This document shows, in pieces, positions 36,438 to 47,105 of a stretch of 64,000 bases of DNA. This DNA is from a bacterium. Lineage in GTDB: Bacteria > Hinthialibacterota > Hinthialibacteria > H5-UNCL2. The stretch is from contig JABTUV010000001.1 of the NCBI GenBank assembly GCA_015075175.1, forward strand, positions 946,001-1,010,000, written 5' to 3'. The first letter of the stretch is position 1, and the number at the start of each line of letters is the position of its first letter. The position numbers and the translations under genes were made by a program. Under the pieces are notes generated by a model. It was not told the DNA's origin and ran no database searches. It saw only the letters and a list, made by a program, of their open reading frames with translations.

Positions 36438-37994
36438 CTACCTGTACCAGTGCGGATTCTCCCGCCAGTTCCAGTCCTTTTCGTAGCCGAACGCTTCCAC
36501 GCGCGGGCGGCGCTCGCGCAGGCGCACGCTGTAGATTCCCAACCGCTCGCCCCGCGAAATCGGGTTCTTCCCGACGCATTCCAGCCGGAAAACATAACGC
36601 CCCGGCTCCGGCCAGAAGTCCAGGAGATGGTCCTCCAACAGATGCGGCTTCTCGCTGTAAAGGTCGATCGGATCGCCCAGCTGGACGCCGTCCAGGCTTG
36701 GTTGGTAAAGGCCGTGATCCGGTCCGCGCGACAATTCGACAAGCAGCCGTAGCGGCTCCTTCTTCTGCACCGTGATGGGGATTTCGATCCAACCCTCACG
36801 CTGCGATTCCGGCGACAGGACGAGCTGCCCGCCCGCTTCCAGATATTCCGCGCCCTCGACCAGTTCGACCGCGCCCCTGCCGTGATGCTCATCCCCGATG
36901 TAATCCTTGGCCCAGGCGATGAAGCGGTCCAGGCAGGGCAGCTTGCGTTCCTCCGCCGTGTAGGTCGGCGCGAACTTCCTGCTCGGACTCCGCTGATACC
37001 AGAAAGCCACGCTGGAAAAGTCGTCCTGCCGCTCATTCCAGCTGTGCGCCTTGTTCTCCTTGTTCTCGTCCGGCGAAATCCATCCGTAAGTCTCGAACGT
37101 CACCTTGATGCTCTGGGAAAACAGGATGGGGTCCTCGATGTGCCAGCGATAGCTGCACGTCTCCTGGCCGATGATGCGCAGCGGATGATTAATGTGCGGC
37201 ACGCCGAAGTAGGGCGTCAGATGCTTGCGCAGGCCCCAGGCGGAGCAGAAGTAGTCCTCCGTGCCCGTGCCGCGGATGGAGGGGAACGACTCGCCGTCGA
37301 TGTAGATCAGCTCGTCGCCTTCGCCGAACCATGCCGGGCTGCGCGTGCGCACGCCCAGCACCGTCCCCACGTAACAGCCCTTGCCCTCCGTCTCAAGCAC
37401 CAGGTAGTCCTTGCCGCTCTCGGCGGGATACTCCTGCCGGTAGCGGGCGCAGAAATAGAGGGTGTTTTCGGGCAGCTCGGGAAGTTCGGTCCAGTCGATG
37501 TTGAAGTAGAGCTTGCGGATCGGCTTGTTGCTCTGATTGACCACCTCGATGCGGGCCGCCTTGCGGAAGGGCATCTGCCAGTAACAGTTGTAGCCGGCGC
37601 CGCCCCCGACCACGACCGGCAGGCTGATGACCTCCATGCGCTTGCCGAAGCAACTGGCGAAGAACTCGCCCACGGGGGCTTCCACGTCCGGCTCGGGCCG
37701 GCCGTCCCAGAACATGCGCAGGAGGATTTCCTGGTGGTTGGCGGCGCCGCTCTCCTGCGTCCAACGGTGCGGCTCATGCAGAAAAGTCAGCCAGATGTGG
37801 TTGATGACGCCCGGACCGGAAAGGTCGGCCAAAACGAAGGTCTGCCCGGGAGGGATCACGTCCTCGCGGTCGAAATTGTTGCTGATGTCGTCGTGCCGGT
37901 CGGGATAATAGACGCCGGAGGTAGCCCGGCGGCTGCGACCCTCTTGGTATTGCGTCAGTTTCCCGAGTCCGAGAAAGAAGGGAGATGCGGACAT
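36438..37994 (-). CDS. GH172-family (DUF2961) glycoside hydrolase
   Basis: DUF2961 proteins were assigned to GH172, which acts on difructose anhydrides and on arabinofuranosides. The 518-residue form starts at ATG 37994 (MSASPFFLGLGKLTQYQEGR), chosen because GGAGG lies 8 bp upstream; the open frame extends further but without family similarity. SGPGVINHIWLTFL and the signature GEGDELIYIDGESFPSIRG then TGTEDYFCSAWG are typical. The Glu in GEGDE and the Glu in GTGTED are 21 residues apart, matching my recollection of the catalytic pair. No signal peptide is seen, so it may be cytoplasmic. A second family member lies at 61984-63546. The substrate cannot be told from sequence. Confidence 0.85.
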   Translation of the reverse strand: MSASPFFLGLGKLTQYQEGRSRRATSGVYYPDRHDDISNNFDREDVIPPGQTFVLADLSGPGVINHIWLTFLHEPHRWTQESGAANHQEILLRMFWDGRPEPDVEAPVGEFFASCFGKRMEVISLPVVVGGGAGYNCYWQMPFRKAARIEVVNQSNKPIRKLYFNIDWTELPELPENTLYFCARYRQEYPAESGKDYLVLETEGKGCYVGTVLGVRTRSPAWFGEGDELIYIDGESFPSIRGTGTEDYFCSAWGLRKHLTPYFGVPHINHPLRIIGQETCSYRWHIEDPILFSQSIKVTFETYGWISPDENKENKAHSWNERQDDFSSVAFWYQRSPSRKFAPTYTAEERKLPCLDRFIAWAKDYIGDEHHGRGAVELVEGAEYLEAGGQLVLSPESQREGWIEIPITVQKKEPLRLLVELSRGPDHGLYQPSLDGVQLGDPIDLYSEKPHLLEDHLLDFWPEPGRYVFRLECVGKNPISRGERLGIYSVRLRERRPRVEAFGYEKDWNWRENPHWYR

Positions 37995-38474
37995 GAAATG
38001 CGCCTCCAGTTGGATTGTGGGGGCGCATTCTCTATTCCGATCCGAAGGGGTGTCAATGCCTTTGCTGGGCGACAAGCCACGAGAACGGCCGAACCCGCCG
38101 AAATTTGCAGCCCAATACATGCGTGCTGGCGCCCCACATCCGCCAGCCCCGGCATCATCGCAGGTGCACCCCTTCGTACTCGCGCATTTCAGGCCGCGAA
38201 GTGGCCATGGCCGCCCGTGCACCAAAACCCACCGATTCGGATGGGATCTTGCCCGTAATACACGTTTGTCGCCCTACCGGCCAATTCAATCGTGTAATAA
38301 TTCACGACTCATGGCCAAGCTACCGTGTGGGTACGGCAGCGGCCAGAATCACCTTTCCCACCGGGGACAAAACGACGTTTTTTTTTCGTATAAAATCATT
38401 GGCCATCGTCGCACAAACGGGTGGCAGCCACTGAACAGGGTTGCGCCGCCGACTCTCTCTCGGGAGGAACGATC
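37995..38474. promoter_or_regulatory. Divergent intergenic region (GH172 gene and beta-helix gene)
   Basis: This 480-bp region separates two divergent genes and must contain both promoters. A T8 run with TCGTATAAAAT (about 38380-38398) resembles a -10 for the plus-strand gene, whose ATG at 38475 is preceded by GGGAGG. No operator or RNA was recognised. Confidence 0.35.
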
Positions 38475-41400
38475 ATGTACAGCCGTTCTTGCGGACACGC
38501 GGCAGGCCTGCTAGGTTTTCTAATCTGCCTCGGGTTCATGTCAGTTTCCACAGGTGCGGCGGTGGTTCGGACCGTCCCCGCGGAGTATCCGAGCATCCAA
38601 GCCGCCATTGATGCGGCCGCCGAGAGCGACGAGATCGTCGTCTCTCCCGGCGTTTATTACGAGAACATCCGCTTCCGCGGCGTGGACATCGCTGTTCGAT
38701 CGCAGAATCCGCTTGATCCCGCCGTGGTCGAACAGACCATCATCGACGGCAGCCGTTCGGGGCCGGTAGTCGTGTTTGGCGGCGGCGAATCACCGGCGGC
38801 GCTCCTGGCCGGACTCACCATCACGCATGGCTCAGCCGCCGAGGGAGGCGGCATCCAGGGCAATCTCTCGCTCGCCTCCATCGAGAACTGCCGTATCGTT
38901 GAGAACATCGCGGATTCGGGCGGCCTGTACTACGAAGAAGGCAATAACGGCAACGCGGGCGGCATCCTCAACCACCGAGGACGGATCGTCGGCTGCCTGA
39001 TCGCCGGTAATCGCGCGATGGGGCGCTATTCGCCCGTCCGCAACCAGCGCTCGGGCGGCAGCGGCGCCGCCCTGTACGAGTGTTCCGGCCTCATCGCGAA
39101 TAACACCATTGAGGGCAACGTAAGTAATGCCGGCGCCACCATTTGGGAATGCAGTGGACGCATCGAGGGAAACCTCATTGCCAACAATGTCGGTCATGGC
39201 ATCCAGGCGAACCCCGCGGGGGTGATCGTGAGAAACCGAATTCTCAACCACACCGGCCAGGCAATGACCGTGACCAAGGGTTTGGTGGTCGGCAACATCA
39301 TCAACGGCCTGGTTTCCGCGCGCGAGTCGCGCTTCCTGGCCAACACGGTCGCGGTTAACGCTCCGACCAGTTCCTATGCCATGGCGGCGAACACGTGCGA
39401 GATCAAGAATTGCATCATCTGGCGCAGTGCGACGGTGAACTCGACGGCGTTGCAGGTCGGCAAGCCCGAGTATCTCGGTATTGTCGAATACGACTTCATT
39501 GAAAAGTGGAATCACTCGCCGGAACACATCCTGATGCAGGAGGATCCGTTGCTCTTGGATCCGTGGCACGGCGATTTTCGCCTGCATCCGGACTCGCCGT
39601 GCATCGATGCGGGGACGGCGCTGGAGGGGATTGCCGGCGATCTGGCGGGAACGCTTGTGCCGCAAGGCCCGGCGTTTGACATCGGCGCCCTGGAGTATCA
39701 GGAGCGGCACGAACTCTGGCCCATGCAGCCGGCTAACCTCACGCCCGCCGATGGCGCCCAGCACATTCCGCTTGGCCCGACACTAACCGCGTCGCCGTTC
39801 GCTTCGCCCGTCGCCGGCGCCACGCACGCGGATAGTTGGTGGCAAGTGAGTCCTCTGCGGGACTTCTCGCGATTAATCTACAATCAACGGTGGGATTCCG
39901 CACATAAGACCACGCTCACCCTTCCCTCCGACCGTTTCGCCCTCAACACCACGTATTACTGGCGCGTGTCCTACCGGGATCAGTACGGCAATGCGGGCCG
40001 CTTTTCTGAACCAACGTCGTTTTACACCGGTCCGGTCGATGACGTGTTGCGGGTACCGCAGGACTGGCCGACCATCCAGGCGGCCATTGATGTGGCGGGC
40101 GATGGCGCCGAGGTTGTCGTCAGTCCCGGACGCTACCTGGAAAATATCAACCTGAAGGGCAAGATCATCGCCCTGCGATCGACCGATCCCGGAAACCCCG
40201 TTGTGGTCGCCGACACGATACTGGATGGCAGCCATTATGGCTCGGTCGTCACCTTTGCGGGGACGGAGACGCCCGCGTGCGTGCTCATGGGCTTCACCAT
40301 CACCAACGGCTTCTATTCGCGCGGCGGCGGCATCAACGGCAACAGCTGTCACGCCACCATCGCTTACAACGTGATTGAGGGCAACCTGACCTCGGGCACG
40401 CCGCCGCCGATTCCGCTTCCCGGTTGGGGAACGTCGGCATACGGCGGCGGTATTGCCTCGTGCGACGGCTTCATCCACCACAACATCATCCGTAACAATG
40501 GAACCGATGGCAAGGGTGGTGGGTTGGCGCTTTGCGACGGAGCGATCGAAAGCAATCGCATTGAAGGCAACTGGGCAGTCGGCGGTGGGGGGCTGGCCAA
40601 TTGCAACGGCGACATAACCGACAACGACATCGTGGAAAACCGGTCGACGCAAACCACGCCGCTGATGGGTGGGGGAGGCGCCATGTATTACTGCGGCGGC
40701 CGGATCGAGGGTAACCGCATTCTGCAAAACGCGGGTGGAATCTGGGGCGGCGGCCTGGCCTATTGTTCGGGAGTTATGATACACAACCTGGTCCAGTCCA
40801 ATCGGCTTACGGCCGCATCGGTCAAGCGCGGCGGCGGATTCTACGAATGCCACGGCGACATCATTGGCAACCTGATCGTCCGCAACGAGGCGGACGAGGG
40901 AGGAGGGGTGTATGGGTGCAACGGACGCATCGTCAACAACACCATTGTGGGCAACTCGTCCAACGACGTGACGGGCTGCACCGGCGCCATCGTCAACTGA
41001 ATTATCGGAGACATGTACTCTTACGAGAGTTCCATTCCACAATACTGCCTGTTACAGGTTTACAGGCATCCGGAAAATCTGGGGTCCGACTCTCGCCTCG
41101 GCGAAGCGCATTTCGTCAATGCGACGGGCGGAGACTACCATCTTCTGCCGGATTCGCCGGCCATCAACGCGGGCACGTCGATCGCACTGGCGACGACCGA
41201 CCTGGACGGCCGCGCGCTTCCGCTGGAGGGCGCGTGGGACATGGGCGCGTATGAGTTTGATCCCGCCGAATGGGGCGGCCGTCCGGCCGCGCCGCAGAAT
41301 CTGTTGCCGCGCGATGGAACCACCGGTCTTGCGCTTAACGTTGCGTTGACAGCCTCAGCGTTCATTCCGCCCACCGGCGGCGTTTACCACGCCGCCAGCC

Positions 41401-43028
41401 GCTGGCAGGTCAGCAAGCGCGCCGATTTCTCCCAGCTGCGCCTGGACAGCGGAGCAGACCCACAGCATTTGACCAGTCTGCCGTTAACCGGCCAGGTTCT
41501 CGGCCACGACAGCAGCTATTACTGGAGGGTGTCGTACCTGACGGATCGCGGCGTGGCAAGCCCGTGGTCGGCGGCCACTTCCTTTTCCACCGCGCCTACC
41601 ACCGCCATTCACGTTCCGGCGGACTATGCCAGTATTCAAGCGGCCATCGACGCGGCCGCGATGGGGACCGAGATCGTCGTATCGCCCGGCACTTACTATG
41701 AGAACCTCCAGATGCGCGGTAAGGAGATATTGCTGCATTCCCTTGATCCCGGCAATGCAACCGTGGTTGCCGGCACCATCATTGACGGCAGCCGGATGGG
41801 GCCGGTCGTCACTTTCGTGGGGACGGAAGACGAGAGCACCGTCGTGGCGGGCTTCACCATTCGCAATGGTCTCGCTTACAACGGCGCGGCTATTGCCGGC
41901 AATCGGTGCCGGGCGCAGCTGCGCTTCAATGTGATTGAGGACCATGTTGTGTCCGGCTACACTTCGCCGTCTACTGTCCATCGATGCAACGGTATCATTG
42001 AGGGGAACACGCTGCGGCGCAATGGCGACCCAGCGTGGATATTTGGCAGCACGCTCAGTGAATGCGACGGCGTCATTCGAGGCAACAGGATCGAGTCGAA
42101 CTTCGCGATTGGTATTGCCTTTGCCCACGGCTTGATTGAACGAAACTTCATTATCGATAACGGGGAGAGCGGTCTGCGCGGATGCGAGGCGGTCATTCAA
42201 TACAACGTCATCGCGCGAAATCAATCCAGGGACCGCTGCGGCGGACTGGCCTATTGCGGGGGGACGCTGCAATACAATTTGATCGCGGACAACGTTGGAC
42301 CCGTCGCAGGCGGCGTTTACGACTTTGAGGGAACCATCGCTTACAATCGCGTCGTGGGCAATCAGGGCAGCGACGGTGGGGGCATCTCGGTTGTGGAGAC
42401 GGGCAGCATCGTCGGCAACCTGATTGCCGGCAATCGGGGAACCCGTGGCGGTGGGTTGTACTTCTGCAACGTGCCGTGCTACAACAACACCATCGTCAAC
42501 AACGTCGCCACGGACATCGGGGCGGCGGCCTTCAACTCGACCGCTTCCTGGGCCAACAACATCTTCTGGGGCAACGTGTCTCCACGTTCGCCGATGCACT
42601 TCGGCGCCACACTGACGTACTCACTGATCCAGGACGGCGCCTACAACGTCGGAGTCGGATGCATTCAGGGCGACCCTCAATTCGTGGATGCCGCGCATGG
42701 CGACTACCATCTCTTGCCCGGCTCACCGTGCGTCAACGCGGGCACGAGCATCGCATCGGTTACAGCCGACCTGGACGGGGTCTTGCGCCCCGTCGGCGCG
42801 ACTTGGGACATCGGCGCCTACGAGTGCCAGAATCCTCCATCACCCAGGCCGGTCCCGGCCGCGGCCTACGATCTGAACAGTGACGGTAACGTGGACGGTC
42901 TGGACTTGATGATGCTCTTGGAGCATTACCACACCGCCCAGAAACCGATGGATATGGACAACAGCGGCCGCATTGACTGCATGGACCTGATCATCTTTTC
43001 GCAACATTGGCGCGCGCCGTCCCGTTGA
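38475..43028 (+). pseudogene. Giant secreted right-handed beta-helix protein with dockerin, single in-frame TGA
   Basis: The protein begins with a signal peptide (GLLGFLICLGFMSVSTGAAV) and consists of three similar units. Each starts like YPSIQAAIDAA..EIVVSPGxYYEN, then IIDGS and GFTI-NG, followed by parallel beta-helix repeats with many IEGN/IVGNLI turns. Units one and two are closed by a fibronectin-like module (YYWRVSYRD; YYWRVSYLTDRG). The C-terminus AYDLNSDGNVDGLDLMMLLE then DMDNSGRIDCMDLIIFSQHW is a dockerin with two Ca-binding loops. At 40998-41000 a TGA interrupts IVN-stop-IIGD; the frame is unchanged and reads on to 43028 (1,517 codons). The equivalent place in unit one reads KNCIIW, so the TGA replaces a Cys codon. 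Likely an extracellular polysaccharide-binding or -degrading protein. Confidence 0.85.
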
Positions 43029-43509
43029 ACCCGCCTGCAAGCATGACGCCGCGCGCGTTTCCGATGAAGTTGCGGCGTGCATGGTGCGTGAGGTCTGGCC
43101 GGTGCGCATGGACCCGATCGCAATGATTCTTCGCTCCAACATCGGGCGCGAGCAGCGGGCGGGGTATCCGGCGCTCACGGTCGAAGCGTGCCTTATCGGG
43201 CAATGAGACGGGCCAAAATGCGCTTCGCGCTGGTACTCGGTGTGCTGGACGGCAAACACGCCTCCAGCGGGACGCCGATTGACCGACTCAAGAGCGCACT
43301 CAATCGGCTGGGCCGGACGCATGGTTTCCGATGCGTGGAAATGCGGCCGTTAGAGCCGGGCGACGCGCGCACCGGCGGCCTTGCCGTTTCCGGGGCGTCC
43401 GGCATCGGCAAACGGGTTTTGACCGGGGTGTGGGACAGGCGAGGGACAGATTGGCGGGCCACAACATTCCGAACCGGACTCGTAAAACGCAAGTCTAGTA
43501 ACTTCAAAG
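43029..43509. other. Gene-free stretch between the beta-helix gene and tRNA-Leu
   Basis: Open frames exist in several phases because of high GC, but none has a recognisable domain. I see no gene. Confidence 0.45.
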
Positions 43510-43593
43510 TGCCGGGGGAGGGAATCGAACCCTCACTCCCTTGCGGGAACCGGATTTTGAGTCCGGCGCGTCTGCCAGTTTCACCACCCCGGC
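43510..43593 (-). tRNA. tRNA-Leu (anticodon CAA)
   Basis: The minus strand starts GCCGGGGTGGTGAAACTGG and ends CCCCGGC plus discriminator A. The acceptor stem GCCGGGG/CCCCGGC is perfect. The anticodon loop is CTCAAAA, giving CAA (Leu, codon TTG). A long variable arm (TTCCCGCAAGGGA) marks a class II tRNA. The T-arm GAGGGTTCGATTCCCTC is canonical. CCA is not encoded. Confidence 0.95.
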
Positions 43594-43649
43594 ACGGTGG
43601 TCACAAACATAAAGTTATCCTCCGAGGGCTGTCAACCGCGATTCTGCTC

Positions 43650-43700
43650 TCCCCGCGGGGAGAGGTGAAATCCCCTCCTCCCTTTCGGGAGAGAGCAAGA
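43650..43700. repeat. Palindromic repeat CTCTCCCCGCGGGGAGAG
   Basis: A short perfect hairpin followed by TCCCTTTCGGGAGAGAG lies after the tRNA. It resembles the element between cas1 and cas2 at 7389-7430. Confidence 0.5.
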
Positions 43701-43799
43701 GCACCTTTTAGGCGGCCTTTACAGCCTATGGCCAACCGTGTAAACTAAAAACCACAGAGCGCTTGCGGGCGCCGTCTGTACGATTGTCCGAGGTGTGGC

Positions 43800-45240
43800 G
43801 TGAAGTCCGTTCGGCTGGCCATCGTCAATGCACCGACTCCCGATGGCTCCGTCTTCATGAAGGAGCTGGGCCGCTGCGGGCGTCGCAGCGCCGGCGGCGA
43901 GCGCTGGCCGCAGACGGGCCTCGCCCACTTGGCCGCCGTGGGTAGGACCGCCGGTTGTGAAGTCCTGCTTTACGACCCCATGGCCGAAGCTGTTCCGTTT
44001 CACGCGGCCGCCAGGCACATCTCCAGTTGGCAGCCCGACCTCACGCTGCTCCACGCCTCCACGCCTACCTTCGTCGGCGACGCCCGCTTCGCCGCCGCAC
44101 TCAAAGAGCTAAACGCGGGCCTGGTCGCCCTCATCGGCTACCATCCCACCGTCATGCCGCAGGCCTGCGTCGATCAGAGTGTGGCCGATTTCGTCTTTGT
44201 CGGCGAAGTGGAAGTCCCATTGATGGACCTGCTTGCGCGCATGAACGCGGGGGCGAAACGCGATGAACTGGTTGAGCCGGCCATTCACGGCATCCTCTGG
44301 CGCGGACAGACGCTTCCCCCAGCCATGCTGGAGCCGCGCCTCGTGGACAACCTCGACCAACTCCCTTTGCCCGTAAGGGACGGTCTTCCCCTGCGCCGCT
44401 ACGTCATGCCGTTTTTCGGTCGCGAGCCTTTTACCACCGTCATCCCTACGCGCGGTTGTCCCTTGCCGGCGCACTTTCTGCCGCGCCGGCGCCGTCTGGG
44501 GCGAGACTACCCGCGCCCGCAGCGTCCCCCATATCATGGAGGAGATTTTGGCCCTGCGCCGAAACGCAGGCATCCGCAACGTGGTCTTCATGACCGATAC
44601 CTTCACCGTCAACCGCAAGTGGGTGCGCGATCTGTGCGCCGCCATCAGGAAAGACGCGCCCGACCTGCGCTGGATGTGCAACAGCCGCGTGGACCTGGTC
44701 GAGCGCGACCTCCTCTCCGAAATGGCCCGCTCCGGCTGCAAACTCATTTCCTACGGCATCGAGTCCGGCGATCCCGACATCCTCGCCAGTACCCGCAAGA
44801 ACATCACGCTCCAGCAGGCTGAGGAAGCGATCCGCGTCTCCAAAGAGGCCGGCATCACCTTCTTCGCCTATTTCATCGTCGGCCTTCCCGGCGAAAACTG
44901 GGACACCATCCGTCGCACCATCGATTTCGCCGTTCGCACCGATCCCGACTATGCCCTCTTTCATATTGCGACTCCCTTTCCCGGCACGACGCTCTTCGAG
45001 CAGGCGGCGGAGCGCGGGCTGATTCTCAACCAGGACTGGACGACCTACGACGAGGAAAAGGGCGGGGCCATGCGGACCGAATATCTCTCCGCCGAGGAGA
45101 TCGTACGGGCGCGCAAGCTGGCCATGCGCCGCTTTTACTTCCGCCCCTCCCGCGTCCTGCGGGAACTGGGACGCATCCGCAGCCTCTCCGATCTGCGCAG
45201 CCGCCTCACCGCCGGCCTGCATATCCTGGCCAGCTCTTAG
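43800..45240 (+). pseudogene. B12-binding-domain radical SAM protein, frameshift in the Fe-S motif
   Basis: The first frame (43800 to about 44460) gives a cobalamin-binding-like Rossmann domain (LAIVNAPTPDGSVFMKELGR; LTLLHASTPTFVGDARFAAA) ending PFTTVIPTRGCP. From about 44460 another frame gives TFCRAGAVWGETTRARSVPH then a complete radical SAM barrel (LISYGIESGDPDILASTRKN; FFAYFIVGLPGENWDT). The CxxxCxxC motif that binds the 4Fe-4S cluster lies exactly at the break; TRGCP and TFC are present but the middle Cys is not readable in either frame. Proteins of this architecture perform methylations or rearrangements on lipids, hopanoids or natural products. Substrate unknown. Start codon GTG at 43800. 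Confidence 0.8.
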
Positions 45241-45261
45241 CCACGGTTCGGTTCTGTCATT

Positions 45262-45460
45262 CGTTTGGCCTGTCATTTCGAGCGCCATCTGTCATTTCGA
45301 CCGCCATCTGTCATTTCCACCGCCATCTGTCATTTCGACCGAAGGGAGAAATCCAGCGCATAGATGGTTCTCTCTCCTCGCGGGGTAAGATTTCTCCCTG
45401 CGGTCGAAATGACAGAGCGGTTTGGGTCGAATTGACAGGGCGGTTTCGGTCGAAATGACA
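45262..45460. repeat. Cluster of TGTCATTTCGACCG repeats
   Basis: Four forward copies of CTGTCATTTCGANCG (about 45267-45345), the last continuing AAGGGAGAAATC, are followed by inverted copies GATTTCTCCCTGCGG then TCGAAATGACAG and two more. The whole can fold into a large hairpin. It fills the gap between two plus-strand genes. Confidence 0.85.
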
Positions 45461-45596
45461 GGGAGTTGGATGGCTGATTCGCCCTGCGGTCAAAGTTGAC
45501 ATCCCGGTAGTTTGGACTATCATTCAGACATGCCTTGATTTGCGTGCAACCCATGACAGAGGCGTATGATTCAAAGGGGCGAGGACAGGGACTGGG

Positions 45597-47105
45597 GTGT
45601 CACTACGGCGACGGCTCGTTTTTATTCTAATTTGTTGCGTTTTGTCCTCAACCTCACGCGTCGAGGGCTACGCGCATTTCTGGGACTTGCGTAACGGCGA
45701 CCTCTCCGTCGCCAAGTGGCGCACCCCCTTTCCCATGCCCTACCGCTTGGGCTTGATCGGAACCGACGACATCGCCGGAACCCGCGAGTGGGAGATCATC
45801 CACGAGTCTTTTCAGGTCTGGCAGTCCTGCCCTGACCTCTCGGTTTCGTTCGCCTATGCGGGGACGACCGACGCTACCGATGTGGCCTATGATGGGCAGA
45901 ATTCCGTCATATTTGTAGACAACTTGGGCGAGGGCTATCTGGCCGCCACGACCGTGACGGCGCTGGTGCGCGTGATCAACGGCAGCACCGTGCTTGAGAT
46001 CGTGGACGCGGACCTACGCATCAACGATTCCGCCAGCGTCCAGTTTCTGGACGGTCCCTCGGAGTCGTGGAATCGGGTCAGCCTGAAGGGCGTGGTGGTG
46101 CACGAGATCGGGCACATGCTGGGCTTGCACCACACCATGGCGCGCGAGGCGACCATGTGGTGGTTGACGCGGGTGGGACAAGAGACGCTGGACACGGACG
46201 ACATCGCGGGCATGGCGGCGCTCTACCCGGCTCCCGCCCAACCGGTGCAAACGGCGACCATCGAGGGGACGGTCCGCATCCGCCGACAGGACGATACGGT
46301 CGAGCCGTATTTCGGCGGCAACGTGCTGGCCGTCAACTGCCACACAGGCAAGGCGGTGGCGGCGGACATCAGCCGCACCTGGCAGGACCCCGGCCGGCAC
46401 GGGCGCTACCGCATCCAGGGTCTGCCGCCCGGCGTTTACGCCGTCTATTGCGAAAAGACGCGCAGCCAGTTCCTCTCGGGCGGGCCTCTGCTGCAGCCGG
46501 GCGGGGAAGTGAGTACTTATTACGCATCCATTCCCTTTCCCCTGTTCTCACCACGCTGCCTGGGCGACGGAACCTCCGATCCGCGCGCCGGACAAGTCGT
46601 CACTCTCTCCGCCGGCCAAACTCTCCTCAACGCCGACATCGAAATCGTCGAGGGCGCGACCGACGTGTTCGACCTGCCGCCCGGAAACGACACGCCGCAG
46701 TATGCCGTCGAAATCGGCGACGGATCGGCCGTCGCCTCCTTCATCAAGAACAGTGTCGACGTGGACTACTTCACTTTCAACATCGACCGTCCCTGCATGG
46801 TCTACCTTACCGTCGAATGCGCCCAATCCCGCTTTACCGACGACGTCTGGGAAGCCGTCGAGGAACCCGACCTGTACATGACGCTCTATGCTGACGACGG
46901 CGAGACCGTCCTTGCCCAGAGCGACGATCACTGGTTCAGCGATCCCTATCTCTACTTTCGGGTGCGGCGGCCGGGCCGTTTTTACCTCAAGCTGGCGGAC
47001 AAGAGCGGCAACAACGTGTTCGACGTGGACTACCTGTTGTGCCTGTCGACCACGGGGGGAGGCCCCAGCGGCGTGCCTCTGGAGGAGTGGCAACACTATG
47101 ATTGA
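45597..47105 (+). CDS. Secreted zinc metalloprotease, matrixin-like (M10), with PPC domain
   Basis: The 502-residue protein has a signal peptide (RRRLVFILICCVLSSTSRVE) and a catalytic domain with VVVHEIGHMLGLHHTMARE; HEIGHMLGLHH at residues 169-179 is the complete HExxHxxGxxH zinc site. A Met follows in MAREATMWW, near the Met-turn position. About residues 210-300 resemble a carboxypeptidase-regulatory-like beta sandwich (GRYRIQGLPPGVYAVYCEKT). The last 130 residues are a pre-peptidase C-terminal (PPC) domain (YLTVECAQSRFTDD; PGRFYLKLADKSGN). Start GTG at 45597. Its TGA overlaps the aroE ATG, so it is co-translated with shikimate genes, an unexpected pairing. Confidence 0.85.
   Translation: MSLRRRLVFILICCVLSSTSRVEGYAHFWDLRNGDLSVAKWRTPFPMPYRLGLIGTDDIAGTREWEIIHESFQVWQSCPDLSVSFAYAGTTDATDVAYDGQNSVIFVDNLGEGYLAATTVTALVRVINGSTVLEIVDADLRINDSASVQFLDGPSESWNRVSLKGVVVHEIGHMLGLHHTMAREATMWWLTRVGQETLDTDDIAGMAALYPAPAQPVQTATIEGTVRIRRQDDTVEPYFGGNVLAVNCHTGKAVAADISRTWQDPGRHGRYRIQGLPPGVYAVYCEKTRSQFLSGGPLLQPGGEVSTYYASIPFPLFSPRCLGDGTSDPRAGQVVTLSAGQTLLNADIEIVEGATDVFDLPPGNDTPQYAVEIGDGSAVASFIKNSVDVDYFTFNIDRPCMVYLTVECAQSRFTDDVWEAVEEPDLYMTLYADDGETVLAQSDDHWFSDPYLYFRVRRPGRFYLKLADKSGNNVFDVDYLLCLSTTGGGPSGVPLEEWQHYD

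Noticed and set aside
36882-38258. Plus-strand ORF of 458 codons opposite the GH172 gene
   Set aside because: Antisense to a clear GH172 protein; no signature of its own.
40998-41000. Selenocysteine codon in the beta-helix protein
   Set aside because: No SECIS-like hairpin was recognised downstream and structural beta-helix proteins have no reason for Sec; a TGC-to-TGA change is simpler.
39873-42599. Two long minus-strand ORFs over the beta-helix gene
   Set aside because: Antisense translation of regular beta-helix repeats (Val/Asp-rich periodic sequence); the plus strand has the signal peptide and dockerin.
43188-43748. Plus-strand ORF of 186 codons over the tRNA-Leu
   Set aside because: It overlaps a canonical tRNA on the other strand and has no domain.
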